Assembly: GCA_961205875.1 (NCBI GenBank)
Contig: OY540820.1
Location: forward strand, 6,386,001-6,450,000
Origin: Sialis fuliginosa
Lineage: Eukaryota; Arthropoda; Insecta; Megaloptera; Sialidae
Length of the DNA: 64,000 bases
Direction of reading: 5' to 3'
The notes under the pieces were generated by a model. It was not told the origin of the DNA and did no database searches. It saw only the letters and a program-made list of their open reading frames with translations. This document shows positions 1 through 11,386 of this stretch, piece after piece (the first letter of the stretch is position 1; every line of letters starts with the position of its first letter). The translations under genes and the position numbers were made by a program.

Positions 1-524
1 CTTTTCGGGTCGTATGTCGGAGGATTGAGAGCCTGTAATACTGCAGGTTCTCGAAGAGTGTTAGATCTGTTAAATGTCGTTTGTCTATTCTCTAACACTG
101 CCGATACTGTATCCTGCTCATCACGCAATCTTCTCTCTACCTCATCCCTGAAAAATTGGACGGTATTGGACCCTCTTTCTCTTCCTCTTGATGTTGATGG
201 AGTAGTAATTTGGTCTAGTGTTACTGGTGCCTCTTGGTTTTCCTCTACTGTCTGAGTTGCCGTCGTTTCGTTAATTTGTGGGTCCGTCATGTCTGTATTG
301 TTAGTATTAGTCGGTGGTGTCCGTTGCATACTTTCCTCTAGCCCAATTTCGCTAACTCTTCCAAATTCCCCCTGATTTACTATGCTATTGACACTGGTGC
401 TTGAAAGTATATTAGTACTTCCCTGTTCTAGCGCACTCAAAGATAGTGGGTACGTAGGATCTAATCCTGCCCGTCTGCGACTTCTCCTAAATTCTATATT
501 CTCTATTTCGTCAGTATTTGACAT
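1..524 (-). CDS. gag-like polyprotein, N-terminal part, partial
   Basis: This is an open frame of 174 codons on the minus strand from ATG at 524-522 to the window edge, with no stop. The N-terminus is acidic and then Arg-rich (RRSRRR at about residues 13-18). A Ser/Thr/Asn/Gln-rich disordered stretch follows, then a basic, probably helical segment (FFRDEVERRLRD), and the visible part ends at a Pro-rich motif, NPPTYDP. A disordered N-terminus leading to an 'NPP.YD'-type motif is what one expects just before the capsid domain of an insect retrotransposon gag, but the capsid and zinc knuckle are not in view. The position directly after an LTR and primer-binding site is the main evidence. The start is chosen as the first ATG after the leader. 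Confidence 0.7.
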   Translation of the reverse strand, partial: MSNTDEIENIEFRRSRRRAGLDPTYPLSLSALEQGSTNILSSTSVNSIVNQGEFGRVSEIGLEESMQRTPPTNTNNTDMTDPQINETTATQTVEENQEAPVTLDQITTPSTSRGRERGSNTVQFFRDEVERRLRDEQDTVSAVLENRQTTFNRSNTLREPAVLQALNPPTYDPK

Positions 525-574
525 TAATTTTGTATATATGTAGGTCAAAAAGATTGAGCCTATCTAATACCTAA

Positions 575-590
575 GCTGGCGCCTCCACCA
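575..590 (-). other. primer-binding site of the LTR element
   Basis: On the minus strand this reads TGGTGGAGGCGCCAGC, two bases (TT) after the LTR terminus. A site starting TGG, complementary to the CCA end of a tRNA, is expected here. I do not assign the tRNA species. Confidence 0.6.
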
Positions 591-592
591 AA

Positions 593-1111
593 TGTCACGT
601 CCCGGGGTCGTGTGAAGTGAGTTAAATTTAGAGAGACGTAACGTGAGCCGAAAAATACACAAATTACAAAAAGTTCAAAAACCCAAGGCTAAATAATATT
701 AGAATTTAGAGACAAGGACGGAGTACTAGGATCGGGAGTTTAGGTGATTAGATGTATGCTTCGAAAATATATAATAGCACTTACCTTGATTTTAACACAA
801 CCAGCCACCAAAGTAAGCCGAAAGGAAGACGGATACCAATACTGCTATCAGGATGGACAATAGGCAGATGCACAATGGCATAAACGTTACAAAACAACAC
901 ATGAAGTTTTAAAAATAAGAATTTATTATAAAATTTACTAATAAGACTTAGACACTTTTAAAATATACAAATGAATATAATCAAACAAATCAAAGCTCTT
1001 AAGGAGAGTAAAACGATACTTGATCCGCACTAACAAAAACCTGACTTTTTCAACTAGGAAAGTCCTTTATATCATTTCGCATTCACCCATGGAAAGGGTG
1101 ATTACGTGACA
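593..1111 (-). repeat. 5' long terminal repeat, 519 bp
   Basis: On the minus strand it begins TGTCACGT (1111 to 1104) and ends ACGTGACA (600 to 593), a perfect 8-bp terminal inverted repeat with the canonical TG...CA ends. Inside, in minus-strand order, are a TATA-like ATATAAAG (about 1065-1072) and an AATAAA polyadenylation signal (922-927). These give a plausible U3-R-U5 layout. The second LTR is outside the window, so a direct LTR comparison is not possible. Confidence 0.8.
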
Positions 1112-1905
1112 CCATTTCTAAGATATAGAATTGTTGTACACAGTCCGGAAGATGCATTATCTGCAAGTATCGGAAACTGTGGCTTACATAAATAAAATAC
1201 GCATTTGAAATATGTAGTATAAAACCAGAAAAACATTGATAAAGAAATGTATACCAAGGACTTCGAATACTTCTTTAATCATCCTGGAAATGGTGTTCCA
1301 CTTATGCAATATTAATGATATTGGAAAATAGAACGTCATTTTGATAATGACTTATAAAATAATGAAATATAACTTCACAATGTAACAGTATCTACCGCGT
1401 AAAAAGAGACCCTATTGTTTATATGTATACATATATATAGCTCGCCCATCGCTTAATACTCCACTCCAGTTGGATCGAGGCCCTCTGGTCCCCTTGCTAG
1501 TTACGCCTCTGGAAGAGGTAGATAATTTTATTGAAATAATAATATTTATATAGTATGTATATACCAACTTAACAACTTTTCAGTTATTTAATCTGAAATT
1601 TAAAATAATGGTATATTTTTAATTGAATTATTTGAAAAAGTATTTGTACGCTAATCATTATACAAGAATCCATAGATGATTAGCACGTGGGTGTGACCTC
1701 CTCCACAGATGACAGACACTGTATGCAGCATTAGTGTGTACCACACATGCACATCTAAATTCCCTACACTGCCATGGCACCCTATGATTGATTACCTTAA
1801 CAAAATAAAATACATACACAAACGTCTTGTGTTTGACGACATAGAACTATGTAACTATAAATCACCCAGACTTCATGATAGACTTCAAATGTGCATATTT
1901 CATGT
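1112..1905. other. AT-rich spacer, no gene seen
   Basis: No convincing coding pattern is present. A stretch at about 1441-1516 (GGTCCCCTTGCTAGTTACGCC) resembles the end of the element at 1906-2136, so it may be a degraded relative. Confidence 0.5.
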
Positions 1906-2136
1906 CAGGGCCGTAACTAGAGGCTCTGGGGCTCTGGGGCGACAAGTGGCCGAGAGGCTCTCACTATATGCAAAATATAAAAATTGAAGACCTCAATCCA
2001 CAATTTTACGCTTGTTACTAATTTTAATTACCTTTTTTTGCTCCTCAATCTTGCCGATCCTAATTTTTACGCTACTGCGGGGCCTCCCTGCGCTCAGGGG
2101 CCCTAGAACACTGCCCCGGTAGTAGTTACGGCCCTG
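1906..2136. mobile_element. MITE with CAGGGCCGTAACTA termini
   Basis: The left end CAGGGCCGTAACTA (1906-1919) is a perfect inverted match to the right end TAGTTACGGCCCTG (2123-2136). The interior is non-coding and more GC-rich than its surroundings. CAG...CTG termini with GTAAC are typical of hAT-type non-autonomous elements, but the flanks (TTTCATGT and TTCTACTT) give no clear 8-bp target duplication. Confidence 0.6.
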
Positions 2137-2720
2137 TTCTACTTATTAAAATTGTAAATCTTTTCAATGAACTGTTTAATAGTAAATTAATAATTGAATT
2201 ATTTGATCACTACATTACTTGTACTTTATTTTTAAAACAGTTATCTTTAAATGATTAAAAACAATAACAACCTAACATATCTTTCCGTGGAAAGCCTGCC
2301 GTAATGTATGTTTATCTTACTCTGACAGACACAGATGCGACTTCCAATTCCCATCGCGTGTCTCGGTCAACAAAGTATATTAATTAAAAGTTAAATTGGA
2401 TATATAACTGATAAAAAATAGAAACAAATGAATGGGACATAAATTTTATATAATAATATTCTCTACAACTTTTTCTAATTTATTAATATTTTTTTTCTAT
2501 TTCACCCCGTTTGACAAGAGTAAACATTGTAACTCCTAAACGATATACTTATATGAATAATTTGAAATTAAAATACGTAAAACTACAAGTAATATTTTAA
2601 CAAAGTTCCAAAATTTGTGTGATTTATAATTGCATAGTTCTATGTCACAAAACATGAATATTTTTTAAAAATATATTGCAGAAATTTGACTGCTAGAAAG
2701 AGAAAATTGGATAAAGAGAT
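2137..2720. other. AT-rich spacer, nothing seen
   Basis: Only A/T-rich sequence without long open frames, inverted ends or tandem structure. Confidence 0.5.
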
Positions 2721-3100
2721 TAACATTGGTCACGTTCACGACTGACCAAAAACAGTGAATAACGAGCTTGGATTGGTTGATTCATGGAACTTCTAGTGGA
2801 ATTTATCAGAAATTTAAAGAATGTCATTTTTTAAGCGTGTAAGGAAGTGAGAAGAAGTAACCAGAAAGAGCTAGAAACTAGTGTTCTGGCAGAAACGCTT
2901 AACATGAAGTAAACATAAAAGTTCTTTGGTTAACCTGGTCACTAGTTTCTATCTTTTTCTAGTTACTTCTTTCTCACTTCCTTACACGCTTAAAAAATGA
3001 TATTCTTTTAATTTCTGATACATTCCACCATGAAATTCCATGAATCAACCAATCAAAGCCCGTTGTTCCGTTTTTTGGTCAGACGTTAACGCTCCCATTA
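2721..3100. repeat. foldback (long inverted repeat) element
   Basis: The left arm (about 2721-2883) and right arm (about 2939-3100) are imperfect reverse complements. For example GATTGGTTGATTCATGGAA on the left pairs with TTCCATGAATCAACCAATC on the right, and AGCGTGTAAGGAAGTGAGAA pairs with TTCTCACTTCCTTACACGCT. The loop is about 55 bp. A transcript across it would form a long hairpin. It is most likely a foldback MITE. Confidence 0.75.
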
Positions 3101-3661
3101 TCTACATGTCTTGTTTAATATACCTAGACCACAAATTGTTAATCATTAAACCACTCCAGCTCTCAAGAGCCTTATGGCATTTTATGGTCTAAGTCTAGTT
3201 TAAAAAGTTACAAAAACATCAATTTTACAAGAAATCTTCTGTGTTTGGATTACGATAATAAATTTAGAATAAAATACTATGTTCTCTTTTTTTTCTTGTG
3301 CGGTATTTGTTATTACAATTTTTATTTTTATTTTCAGAGCTATTCACTAATATATAAATTTTGTAATATTTATTTTTGAATTAGATTTTTTCATGTGAAG
3401 GTTTTAAATTTATAAATACATAAATAATTGATAAAATATGTGTTCTTTTTATTTTTTTGATCGTTTTTATAAATAGAATAAAGCCTTAACATTTCCTGCA
3501 TGTTTCTAAATTCCCATGTATTACAAAGATTTCACCAATTTTAAGTACTTACTTTATTTATTATGATTGCTAAAAATAATACATAAATGAATTTTTGAAT
3601 AAATCGATTTTATCGAAATAAACTGATTTTGTATTAATTATTAATTATTACTAGGTAAGGT
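3101..3661. other. AT-rich spacer, nothing seen
   Basis: A/T-rich, no gene and no repeat boundaries recognised. Confidence 0.5.
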
Positions 3662-4199
3662 ACTGGCACCAATTATGGCCGCTATAAGAGCAATTCTTAA
3701 TAAGAGTAATTCTCATGAACTCATGTTACTAATAAAACAATTAACTCTTAATTTAATCAATCTAATAACCAAATGCCGTAAATATTTTTTTTTTTTTAAT
3801 TATAGCCTTTTATTTCGTTTATGTTTTTTCTCCAGTAATGGATAAAGTAAAACCAGTAATGAGCACGCAGTAATGGACACTTGCTAATGATTACAAAATG
3901 ATAAGTATACTACGACACAAAAGATAAAAAAGAAAGAATCGTCAAATTTGAAACAATGTAATGCAGTTGCTATGATAATATAATAATTAATAAATAAATT
4001 ATACTAATAATTAGTTTAAATGTCCACCGTTTTGACACCTATTGGCCGATTATCATCAAATCACGCTGTAAGACAGTTAATATATATAAAGATTAATATT
4101 CAGAAATAGTAGTAATCAAATATCAACAAATATTTCTAATTCAGTACATTTAATTAAAAAATAGCCATTACTGGGACCATATCCAAAACTGGTGCCAGT
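3662..4199. mobile_element. MITE with ACTGGCACCA termini, copy 1
   Basis: The left end ACTGGCACCA (3662-3671) and right end TGGTGCCAGT (4190-4199) are perfect inverted repeats. A second copy lies at 9270-9757 with long shared stretches (e.g. TTTTCTCCAGTAATGGATAA and CACCTATTGGCCGATT). The interior is non-coding. The superfamily is not determined. Confidence 0.7.
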
Positions 4200-5667
4200 T
4201 TGTTTAAAGATTTTTAAGAAGATCAAGTGAAATTGTTGCAAAATTTTTGATGTGATACAGGCTTAAGATAAAGTTCCCTTCCATGCATATTGTATCTAAA
4301 AATAATATTGTTTTACAAAATAGCAAGACAGAAGAAAAAACAGACATTAATTCTTCACCGAAAATCTATGACGGTGATAAATTTCCTGTATGCAAACAAA
4401 CTGTTCGCAAATCGTTCTCACAGCCTGTTTCTATAATTTACTGCTTAGACAGAGACACATATTATGTACCTATATTCATCCTTACTCCTTACCATATGTC
4501 CAATTTATTGCCATATAAATTTTTATGAATAATACGAAAAATACTATTTTAAAAAATCAGTGTTTTCCACATTATATAATGCTTAACTATATGTTGCATT
4601 ATTTCTATTTGCAGCTATTATCAATTCTTTTTTCTACAATAACGACCCAAAATCGGATATTATTTTACATTTTTTAAATTTAATTTTTAATAATAGACAA
4701 AAATATTTTACATAAAAGTTGTAGATAATATTATTATCTATAATTTATATCCTATCTATTTTTTCGATATAATGAACCATTTTCAAGATATTCGCCTTCA
4801 ACGAAATTTATATTTAATTTATCTATTATTTTTGTATAGAATAGTAAAAAATAGCAAGCAATAAATTATACTTTGACAGTATGGACATAAACCGTGTGAC
4901 ACTCCCTCTCTCTCTCTCTAGAGGTGTAGATCCATGTTTATTTACATAGGGATTATGCCAGATCATTTGGACATATTTACTACAAACTAGCAGAACGTTA
5001 CAATGAATTTATCCCCAGCCTTTTATTTTTACAATTTATCACTACGGTTAAAAAAATTATATATTTTGTACATTTTATTATATAACTATTCATTATACAG
5101 TGCGTTCACGATGAAAGGAACAAATTCGTTTAAAATTCAGGTAATTATTTTGTGCAAAAACGCTCGAACCCGTCGATTAGTATTTTTACTTGCGAATTTT
5201 TTGACATAAGAAAATTGTATATAGGGTGTCTCAGGAAAAACATATGCAGTCATCATTGATTTTTTTAAATGGAACACCCTATATATTATACCATTTTTGA
5301 ATTGTGCGATAAATTCTGAACACTTTTTGTACAGTATATCTCTAAAATCAGTGGTTTTTGGAATAATGACGTTTGAAAATTGACATTTTGAAATACACAC
5401 AAGTCAAATAAAATGTTTAAATTGAAAAAAATAAACTTTGAACATTTTTTTAAAAGCCAACAAAAACACCCTGGTATTGCAACAAAAAGAAAAAAAGAAG
5501 AAAAAAAAGAAAAAAAAAAGGAAAAAAAAAGTTCAATGTTTTTATGTGGTTTTAAATTTCTTACGATATTTTTTTTTTTCTTCACAAATTTGTTGTCGGC
5601 AGGTTTGGTCCTAGTCCGACAGCTCAGTAGTATTTACGATATTTTCATTAGTATAAAATATAACCAA
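4200..5667. other. AT-rich spacer with small repeats
   Basis: No gene is supported. There is a short CT microsatellite at about 4905-4918. A small palindromic element lies at about 5217-5290, whose ends read TATAGGGTGT and ACACCCTATA, a tip common in insect DNA transposons. A purine-only A/G run lies at about 5485-5530. The short open frames here are low-complexity A/T-rich sequence. Confidence 0.45.
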
Positions 5668-6172
5668 ACTAGCTGCTACCCGCGGCTTCGCTCACGTGGA
5701 TTTCGAAACCCCCATTCCCATAATATTTTTTCCGCCGGATTGAATGAAACTAATTACAACCATTCATATGTGTAAAAGAGTGTCTGTGAAATATAATTTT
5801 TTTCTATATTTTGGTTTTTATTCATTATACAAAATCGTAAATATCTCGACTGCTATGCGAAATAGGGGGTTGTTTTTTCTCCTAACATCACACCCTTGTT
5901 GTATTTTTCCCGCCGGATCGAATAAAACTAATTACAACCCTTCATATGTGACGGGGGGTAAAATATTAATTATTAAAAAAAAATTTCCACCCCCTTGCAA
6001 CTCCTTAGAGGTTGAATTTTCGAGATACGAAGTAGCCTATGTCCATCCTCGGAATGCAAGCTATCTCACTGCCAAATTTCACCAAGATCGGTTCAGCGGT
6101 TTAACCGTGAAACGTAACAAACAGACAGAGAGACAGACAGACACACTTTCGCATTTATAATATTAGTATGGA
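5668..6172 (+). mobile_element. Dispersed lepidopteran retroposon-like repeat
   Basis: It begins CTAGCTGCTACCCGCGGCTT and ends after GACAGACAGACACACTTTCG with TTTATAATATTAGTATGGA, ends that occur in very many lepidopteran introns and spacers and are usually classed as non-LTR retrotransposon or SINE-like sequence. An internal segment is tandemly duplicated: 'CCGCCGGAT(T/C)GAAT(G/A)AAACTA' occurs at about 5731 and 5911. This repeat is the best single clue that the host is a moth or butterfly. Confidence 0.65.
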
Positions 6173-6882
6173 CTAGTATGGATATTTATTTTATCGTATG
6201 TAATGTAATAATAAAAGTCCCAATTACTGCTCAGCTCATTGGTGAAATAGTGTGATGATATTTAATATATAGCTTTAATTCTAGGGTCTTAGGCTTCCTC
6301 ACATTCAAAATAAGTTCAGTAGTTTTCGAGACACACATTGAAAAAAATTCTTAAAACCATAAAAGTAAGATTAATAAATCCTAAATATATAATGATTCAC
6401 AGCGTCTATAGACAGACAGACTGACACACATACACCTTGACGAAAATAATTAATTATTTTATTAATATATGAATTGCATATAAATTTTTTTTAAATCCTA
6501 AAACTACATACAATTAAAATATTTAAGATATCTGCAATCTACGTTAATGTTTTTTCTTTGTATCGTAATATATAAAAAGCTGGAAGTGTTTGTCACATAT
6601 ATAATATGTGTGATCTGTTTACAGTAGAGGAACGCCAGAGGGTGTGCACCCTCATTAATTACCCCGAGAGTCCCTGTCACTTCAGCTTCTGGGAGTATGT
6701 GTGGCCCTGGACCACCCTAACGATGTCTCTGTTCACAATTTTATATTTGTGTGCTGTTTTTAAAGTGTCGCATATTTATATTTGTATTTATTTTTTATCA
6801 ATACATGGTATACTAGAGTCAACAAAACATAGTCAAAAATAAGGTCTACACAAGCAATTACAAAACACAAATTTAGGGTTTC
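6173..6882. other. Spacer with an orphan coding-like patch
   Basis: Mostly AT-rich. At 6606-6760 there is a patch of raised GC and complex amino-acid content downstream of TATATAAAAAG (about 6569). The frame from ATG 6606 contains FSFWEYVWPWTTL followed by a hydrophobic stretch (SLFTILYLCAVF) and then degenerates into A/T-rich codons, ending at 6842. I do not recognise it. It may be a gene fragment, a lone exon or chance. Confidence 0.25.
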
Positions 6883-6890
6883 GAAAAAAA

Positions 6891-7411
6891 CAGGGCTTCG
6901 AACCGGAACTGAACCGAAAACCGGAAAAACCCTTATTTTTTGTCGGAACGAAAACCGGAACAGAACCGAAATAAAAATATCGGTTTTTCCGGTTTTTGGT
7001 TCAGTTCCGTTTCGAAGCCCTGGTTTTTTCGGAACCCTAAATTTGTGTTTTGCGATTGTTTGTGTGTCTATATACGAGTAGACCTTATTTTTTACTGAAT
7101 AAATATAAAAATATCGGTTTTTACGGTTCAGTACATGTTAAAATACGCGCGTTAACATGATCTTAATTCCCACTTCAATTGTTGTTCGGGCTATCATACC
7201 ATAAAATGTTCTAAATTATGGTAGAAAAAAAATGTTTAGTTAATACAAATCATTTCTTTTTTAATTAATCACTCGGAGCTGAACCGAAAACCAAAAAAAC
7301 GGAAAAATCGTTATTTTTTTCGGAACGAAAACTGGAACCGAACCGAAATATATTTTTTTACTCGAACCGGAACGAAAACCGAAACGAAAAAAATTACGGT
7401 TCGAAGCCCTG
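6891..7411. mobile_element. hAT-type MITE with internal inverted insertion, copy 1
   Basis: The left end CAGGGCTTCGAACCG (6891) and right end CGAAGCCCTG (to 7411) are inverted repeats, flanked by the 8-bp direct repeat GAAAAAAA (6883-6890 and 7412-7419), which is the hAT signature. Copy 2 at 24665-24990 shows the expected length. This copy is longer because about 7000-7095 holds an inverted copy of its own left end plus the flanking sequence outside it, so 6836-7096 is one large palindrome. Confidence 0.75.
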
Positions 7412-7419
7412 GAAAAAAA

Positions 7420-7900
7420 CCCTATTAATCTCACTGTTCAGTCAAAGCAAAATATCTCGTAAACTATATAAGCTAGAATTTTTTTTTACTAAACAATTTG
7501 TTAAAAAAATAATTTTTCAGAGGGATGATGGGGTGATTAGGAGCTAGAGCTATGTAAAAAAAATATTTTTTTATACCGAGGCATGTAGCAAGTCAAAATA
7601 TATAACCAAACCAGTGGAATAATAAAATAAAAATAAAAAAAAATATTTTTTTATACCGAGGCATGTAGCAAGTCAAAATATATAACCAAACCCGTGGAAT
7701 TTGATCCTTTTTCTTATTTTTTTTCTAAATCAAAAATGGCACCTGCTTTAAAGAAAATCCAAAAAATATCAAAAAACAAAAAATCGCTGTAAGTAGAAAT
7801 TTTTTTTATTCAATAATAAATTCCAGTTAGGTATATGACTTCAGTATATTTCATAAAATATACAGAAGTATAGAAAGTAAAAAATTGAAGACGTTCTAAA
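7420..7900. repeat. Dispersed repeat (AGGGTTCCG type) with an 80-bp tandem duplication
   Basis: The sequence after 7420 (CCTATTAATCTCAC, then AAAGCAAAATAT.TCGTAAAC) recurs at 58103-58500. The MITE at 6891 inserted inside this repeat, splitting the AGGGTTTCGA / CCCTATTAATC junction. Within it, the unit AAATATTTTTTTATACCGAGG... starts at 7561 and again at 7641, a near-perfect 80-bp tandem duplication. Confidence 0.55.
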
Positions 7901-9269
7901 ATGTGTGTCGTGGTGCAAAAATTATTTTACTGGTCGTATTTTCGACTCCTGTGTATATTATCTTGTTACTTTCATTCTATTATAATATTTAATATTCTCA
8001 CATCAAAGCTACATACGTTATCACTCCTTTTAACCAAGTAAGCGTCTATAAAAAACATCAACAAACAAAACACGCATTACAACATAAAACACGATATTAT
8101 TTACTACTACGCCCTTTGTAAAGATACACGGACAGTGCGCCGTAAAATCACAAAAGATTCCCTCACAGTGATTCAAGCTACATTAATGTTAATTACCATT
8201 CCGCAATAATTTTTGTACATCAAAAGTGGTGGCGACATCTAGTGTTGACGCCGCGAAACAAGTGTGGCCAATTTTTAAACAGATTTAGAATTGTTTTGAT
8301 GACATCTATACTGTTTGGATTCCCTATTTTATGATAGATTTAATGTTGTTGGCCATATAAGATGATGCTCTGTCTAGCCTGTCTATTTTAGAGCATTGAA
8401 AAAAATTATGTACATGTAATAATAGATAATTTTTATGGTATGAACAATTTTGCTGTCTCCCAGTAAACACTTTTTATTATTTTAATATTTATTTATAATC
8501 TATTCATTAATTATATGCTAGGTCTTTGAGCAGGAAAGAGGGGGTGACACCCGGGGTAGAAATCGATAGTGTCACCCCAATCCCCCCAAATTCGAAAATG
8601 TAAGCTTTTGAATGAGCTTTGGATCATACAAATCTAATAATTTTTCGCGGAGATATAATTGTTTGAAGACCTCTGGGCCTACAAACGTGAAATTTTATAC
8701 TTTGTCTTCCTTTTAAGATTTGTAAACACCCATTAATAAGGATTTTTTTTTAAATTAATCTCTAAAGGGGAAAAGGGTGTTAAACTTTATTTGTATTTTG
8801 ATAATTGCAGTTGAATTTCAAGTGCAAAATACTCTCTTTAAAATGTAAGCTAGATCATCTAGTCTCGTTTTGTCCGAATTTAAGTTAATCTCATTTCAAA
8901 ATTAACACAAATATTAATTTCATAATTACACTACTTCCTTATACATAAATGTATAAGAAAGTAAAAATCGATATATAAAAAATTTGAACACTTTTTTAAG
9001 ATAATTTTTTCTAAACATTCATTTTTGCAGACGACATACCAGGTAATATTTTTATCTCAAGCACATAAAAAACAAAACACACGCAGACACTCGAGAAAGG
9101 GGATGCTGTAGCAAACTATCTGAAATATTTAACATATCTGCAGTCTTTACTGCGCGTGATTTATTGTCGAGTCAAAAGGTTGTTAGTATACTTTATAAAA
9201 CAAACCACTCTAGAAAATATCCCTATACATATATTACAAACTGACTTCATGAGAATGTAAATATAAGGT
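7901..9269. other. AT-rich spacer with repeat fragments
   Basis: No gene is seen. About 8526-8590 holds GGGGGTGACACCCGGGGT with a short inverted match (GTGTCACCCC) downstream. The same GGGGGGTGACACCCGGGGTG phrase recurs at about 22013, so it is a fragment of a dispersed repeat. Confidence 0.4.
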
Positions 9270-9757
9270 ACTGGCACCAGTTATAACCGCTATAAGAGCA
9301 AGATTTACTGTTTTTGTGATTGACAGGCTTCTTTTTTGTAATTCTCATGAACTCATGTTACTAATAAAACAAGTAACTCCTTATTTAATCAATTGAATTA
9401 CCAAAGTCCGCAAATATAGTTTGTTTTTTTAAATTATAGCCCTTTATTTTGATTATGTTTTTTCTCCAGTAATGGATAAAGTAAAACCAACAATGATTAC
9501 AAAATGATAAGTACTACGACACAAAAGATATAAAAGATAATATAATAATTAATAAATAAATTATACTAATAATTAGTTTAAATGTCCACCATTTTGACAC
9601 CTATTGGCCGATTGTCATCAAATCACGCTGTAAGACAGTTAAATGTATATAGATTAATATTCAGAAATGGTAGTAATCAAATATCAACACATTTTTCTAA
9701 TTCAGTACATTTAATTAAAAATTTGCCATTATTGGGGTCCTTGCCAAGACTGGTGTA
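9270..9757. mobile_element. MITE with ACTGGCACCA termini, copy 2
   Basis: Same family and orientation as 3662-4199, about 490 bp. The left end ACTGGCACCA is intact and the right end reads ACTGGTGTAAGT (mutated). It lacks the segment containing GAGCACGCAGTAATGGACAC found in copy 1. Confidence 0.65.
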
Positions 9758-11386
9758 AGTATCTTATCTCATTTTGTTTGAAACTTTATTAATCAAGTAA
9801 TATACTCAATCAGTCTGGCAAGTGAACCCCCACATATTAAAAATAAATGAAATAAAAATCATAATAAAAAACATGTAAATGTCAGACAGTTTGACATCAG
9901 AGTTAAAGTTACAAAGCATTAAATAGCAATAAAGCGAGCAAATATTTGAAAAATCACACATAAAAAGTGTAGCACATGTTGATACAAGTCACACTAATCT
10001 TCGTGGTGTCAATCAAACGTAAGTCGACACGAGAGAAACAAAAACTCTAAACAAATATCATTGAGAACTCATTAGGAACACCGCCGAATAGACCAGATGA
10101 ATACTCAACATGAATGCAGGTAATCTATTGATATGTATCGCGATTGTAGTGACGTGTTCAGTGAAAGTAATGCAATTGTCATCTTACCTAACTTAACCTA
10201 ACCTAACTTAAGAAAGTTGGTTAATTTGGGCCATTTTTTAAATTAAGATATTTAGTTTACTAGTTTTAGGTTTAGGCAAATTATTTTTTTATGAAATGAA
10301 ACAGCAGTTTATAGATTTTATTTTTATTAAGTATTAATCAACATAATTATTATAAACTCGATAGAAACCAACAAAATTTGAGATCGGAGCTTTGTTTCAA
10401 TTTAGCCAACCGGTACTATAAATTTGACCACGGGGTTGCTAATTTGGATTTTAATAGAATATTTACTAAAATACACTTGTAAAAAAACATAATATATATT
10501 TATGAATTACAGACTATCAAACAATTATTTATCATAAGTATTAAAACAAAAAACTATAAGAAATCAGTCTCGTTACATTATTTCATTTAAATTATTCAAG
10601 AAAGACAATCATTACATATGTCAGGATTATTGGTATAAGTTTCATGATTCCATAGCTATGGCAAGTACGTGCGGTCCATTTTAACCAACAGTATGAAAAG
10701 TGAGAAAAAAAATCTAACAAAAATATAACCTATCAAAACCGCCAATCAATCCATGACAGTTAATTGTTGATAAATTGCTGCTGCAAACTATAAATTAAAA
10801 ACGCTGTATGCTTACCTTTGTACTTACTACACTCAAAACTACATCAACATTTGAGGAAACAAAACACTAATTCAACATGTCAAGGAAAACAATATAGCCG
10901 ATATGCAATAAAGTTAGGCGCCTATCGCAGGGTGTTGCCATTTAAGAAATCAGAAAACTACTTTTCGAGATATAAGGGTGGTCTAATTTAGCGAGTGGTC
11001 CAATATACCATATGTTTAACAATTAGAGTAAGTATTTAATTTCTTTTATAAAGAAATGAAAAATATGAAAAATACCTCGGAAATGACTGGTGTAAGATTT
11101 TCTTCAGAAAAATCTACCAATCAAATGTACTGTGTCGTACAGGTTAGGTTATAGTGCAAGAGCTGGTGACATCTTTTACTGCCCCATCTGAGAACTAGGC
11201 AGACATACGGAAAATAGTGTTGTACTTCATGGGGAAAATAGTGGCAACCCCCACACTCGGGGATAAAGGGGTTTAATTCCTTAGTGAACATGTAAAGTGC
11301 ACTTTTGCCCGATGTGAGCACTAATAAAATCACCACAGGGAGTTAGTTAGTTAGTTTATGAAAATTTAGATAGTGAAATTGCAATG
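9758..11386. other. AT-rich spacer, no gene recognised
   Basis: No convincing exon was found. About 10185-10212 contains TAACTTAACCTAACCTAAC, a short CCTAA-like stretch. About 11121-11330 contains phrases (GCCCCATCTGAG, GGCAGACATAC, GGGGATAAAGGGG) related to the tandem repeat that follows. Confidence 0.4.

Larger units (their letters stand above)
1..1111 (-). mobile_element. LTR retrotransposon, 5' portion (cut by window edge)
   Basis: Read on the minus strand, the element starts at 1111 with an LTR (593-1111), followed by a primer-binding site beginning with TGG two bases inside (575-590), a short leader, and a long open gag-like frame starting at 524 that is still open at base 1. This order is diagnostic of an LTR retrotransposon. 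The gag, pol and 3' LTR lie outside the window, so I cannot choose between the Ty3/gypsy, BEL/Pao and copia groups. The open gag frame and intact LTR ends suggest a fairly young insertion. Confidence 0.85.

Noticed and set aside
5286..6160. Overlapping open frames of 87-138 codons on both strands
   Set aside because: They are low-complexity A/G or T/C runs or lie in the dispersed retroposon-like repeat, and do not have conserved domains.
10185..10212. Telomere-like CCTAA repeat
   Set aside because: Only a few imperfect copies, in the middle of ordinary spacer.
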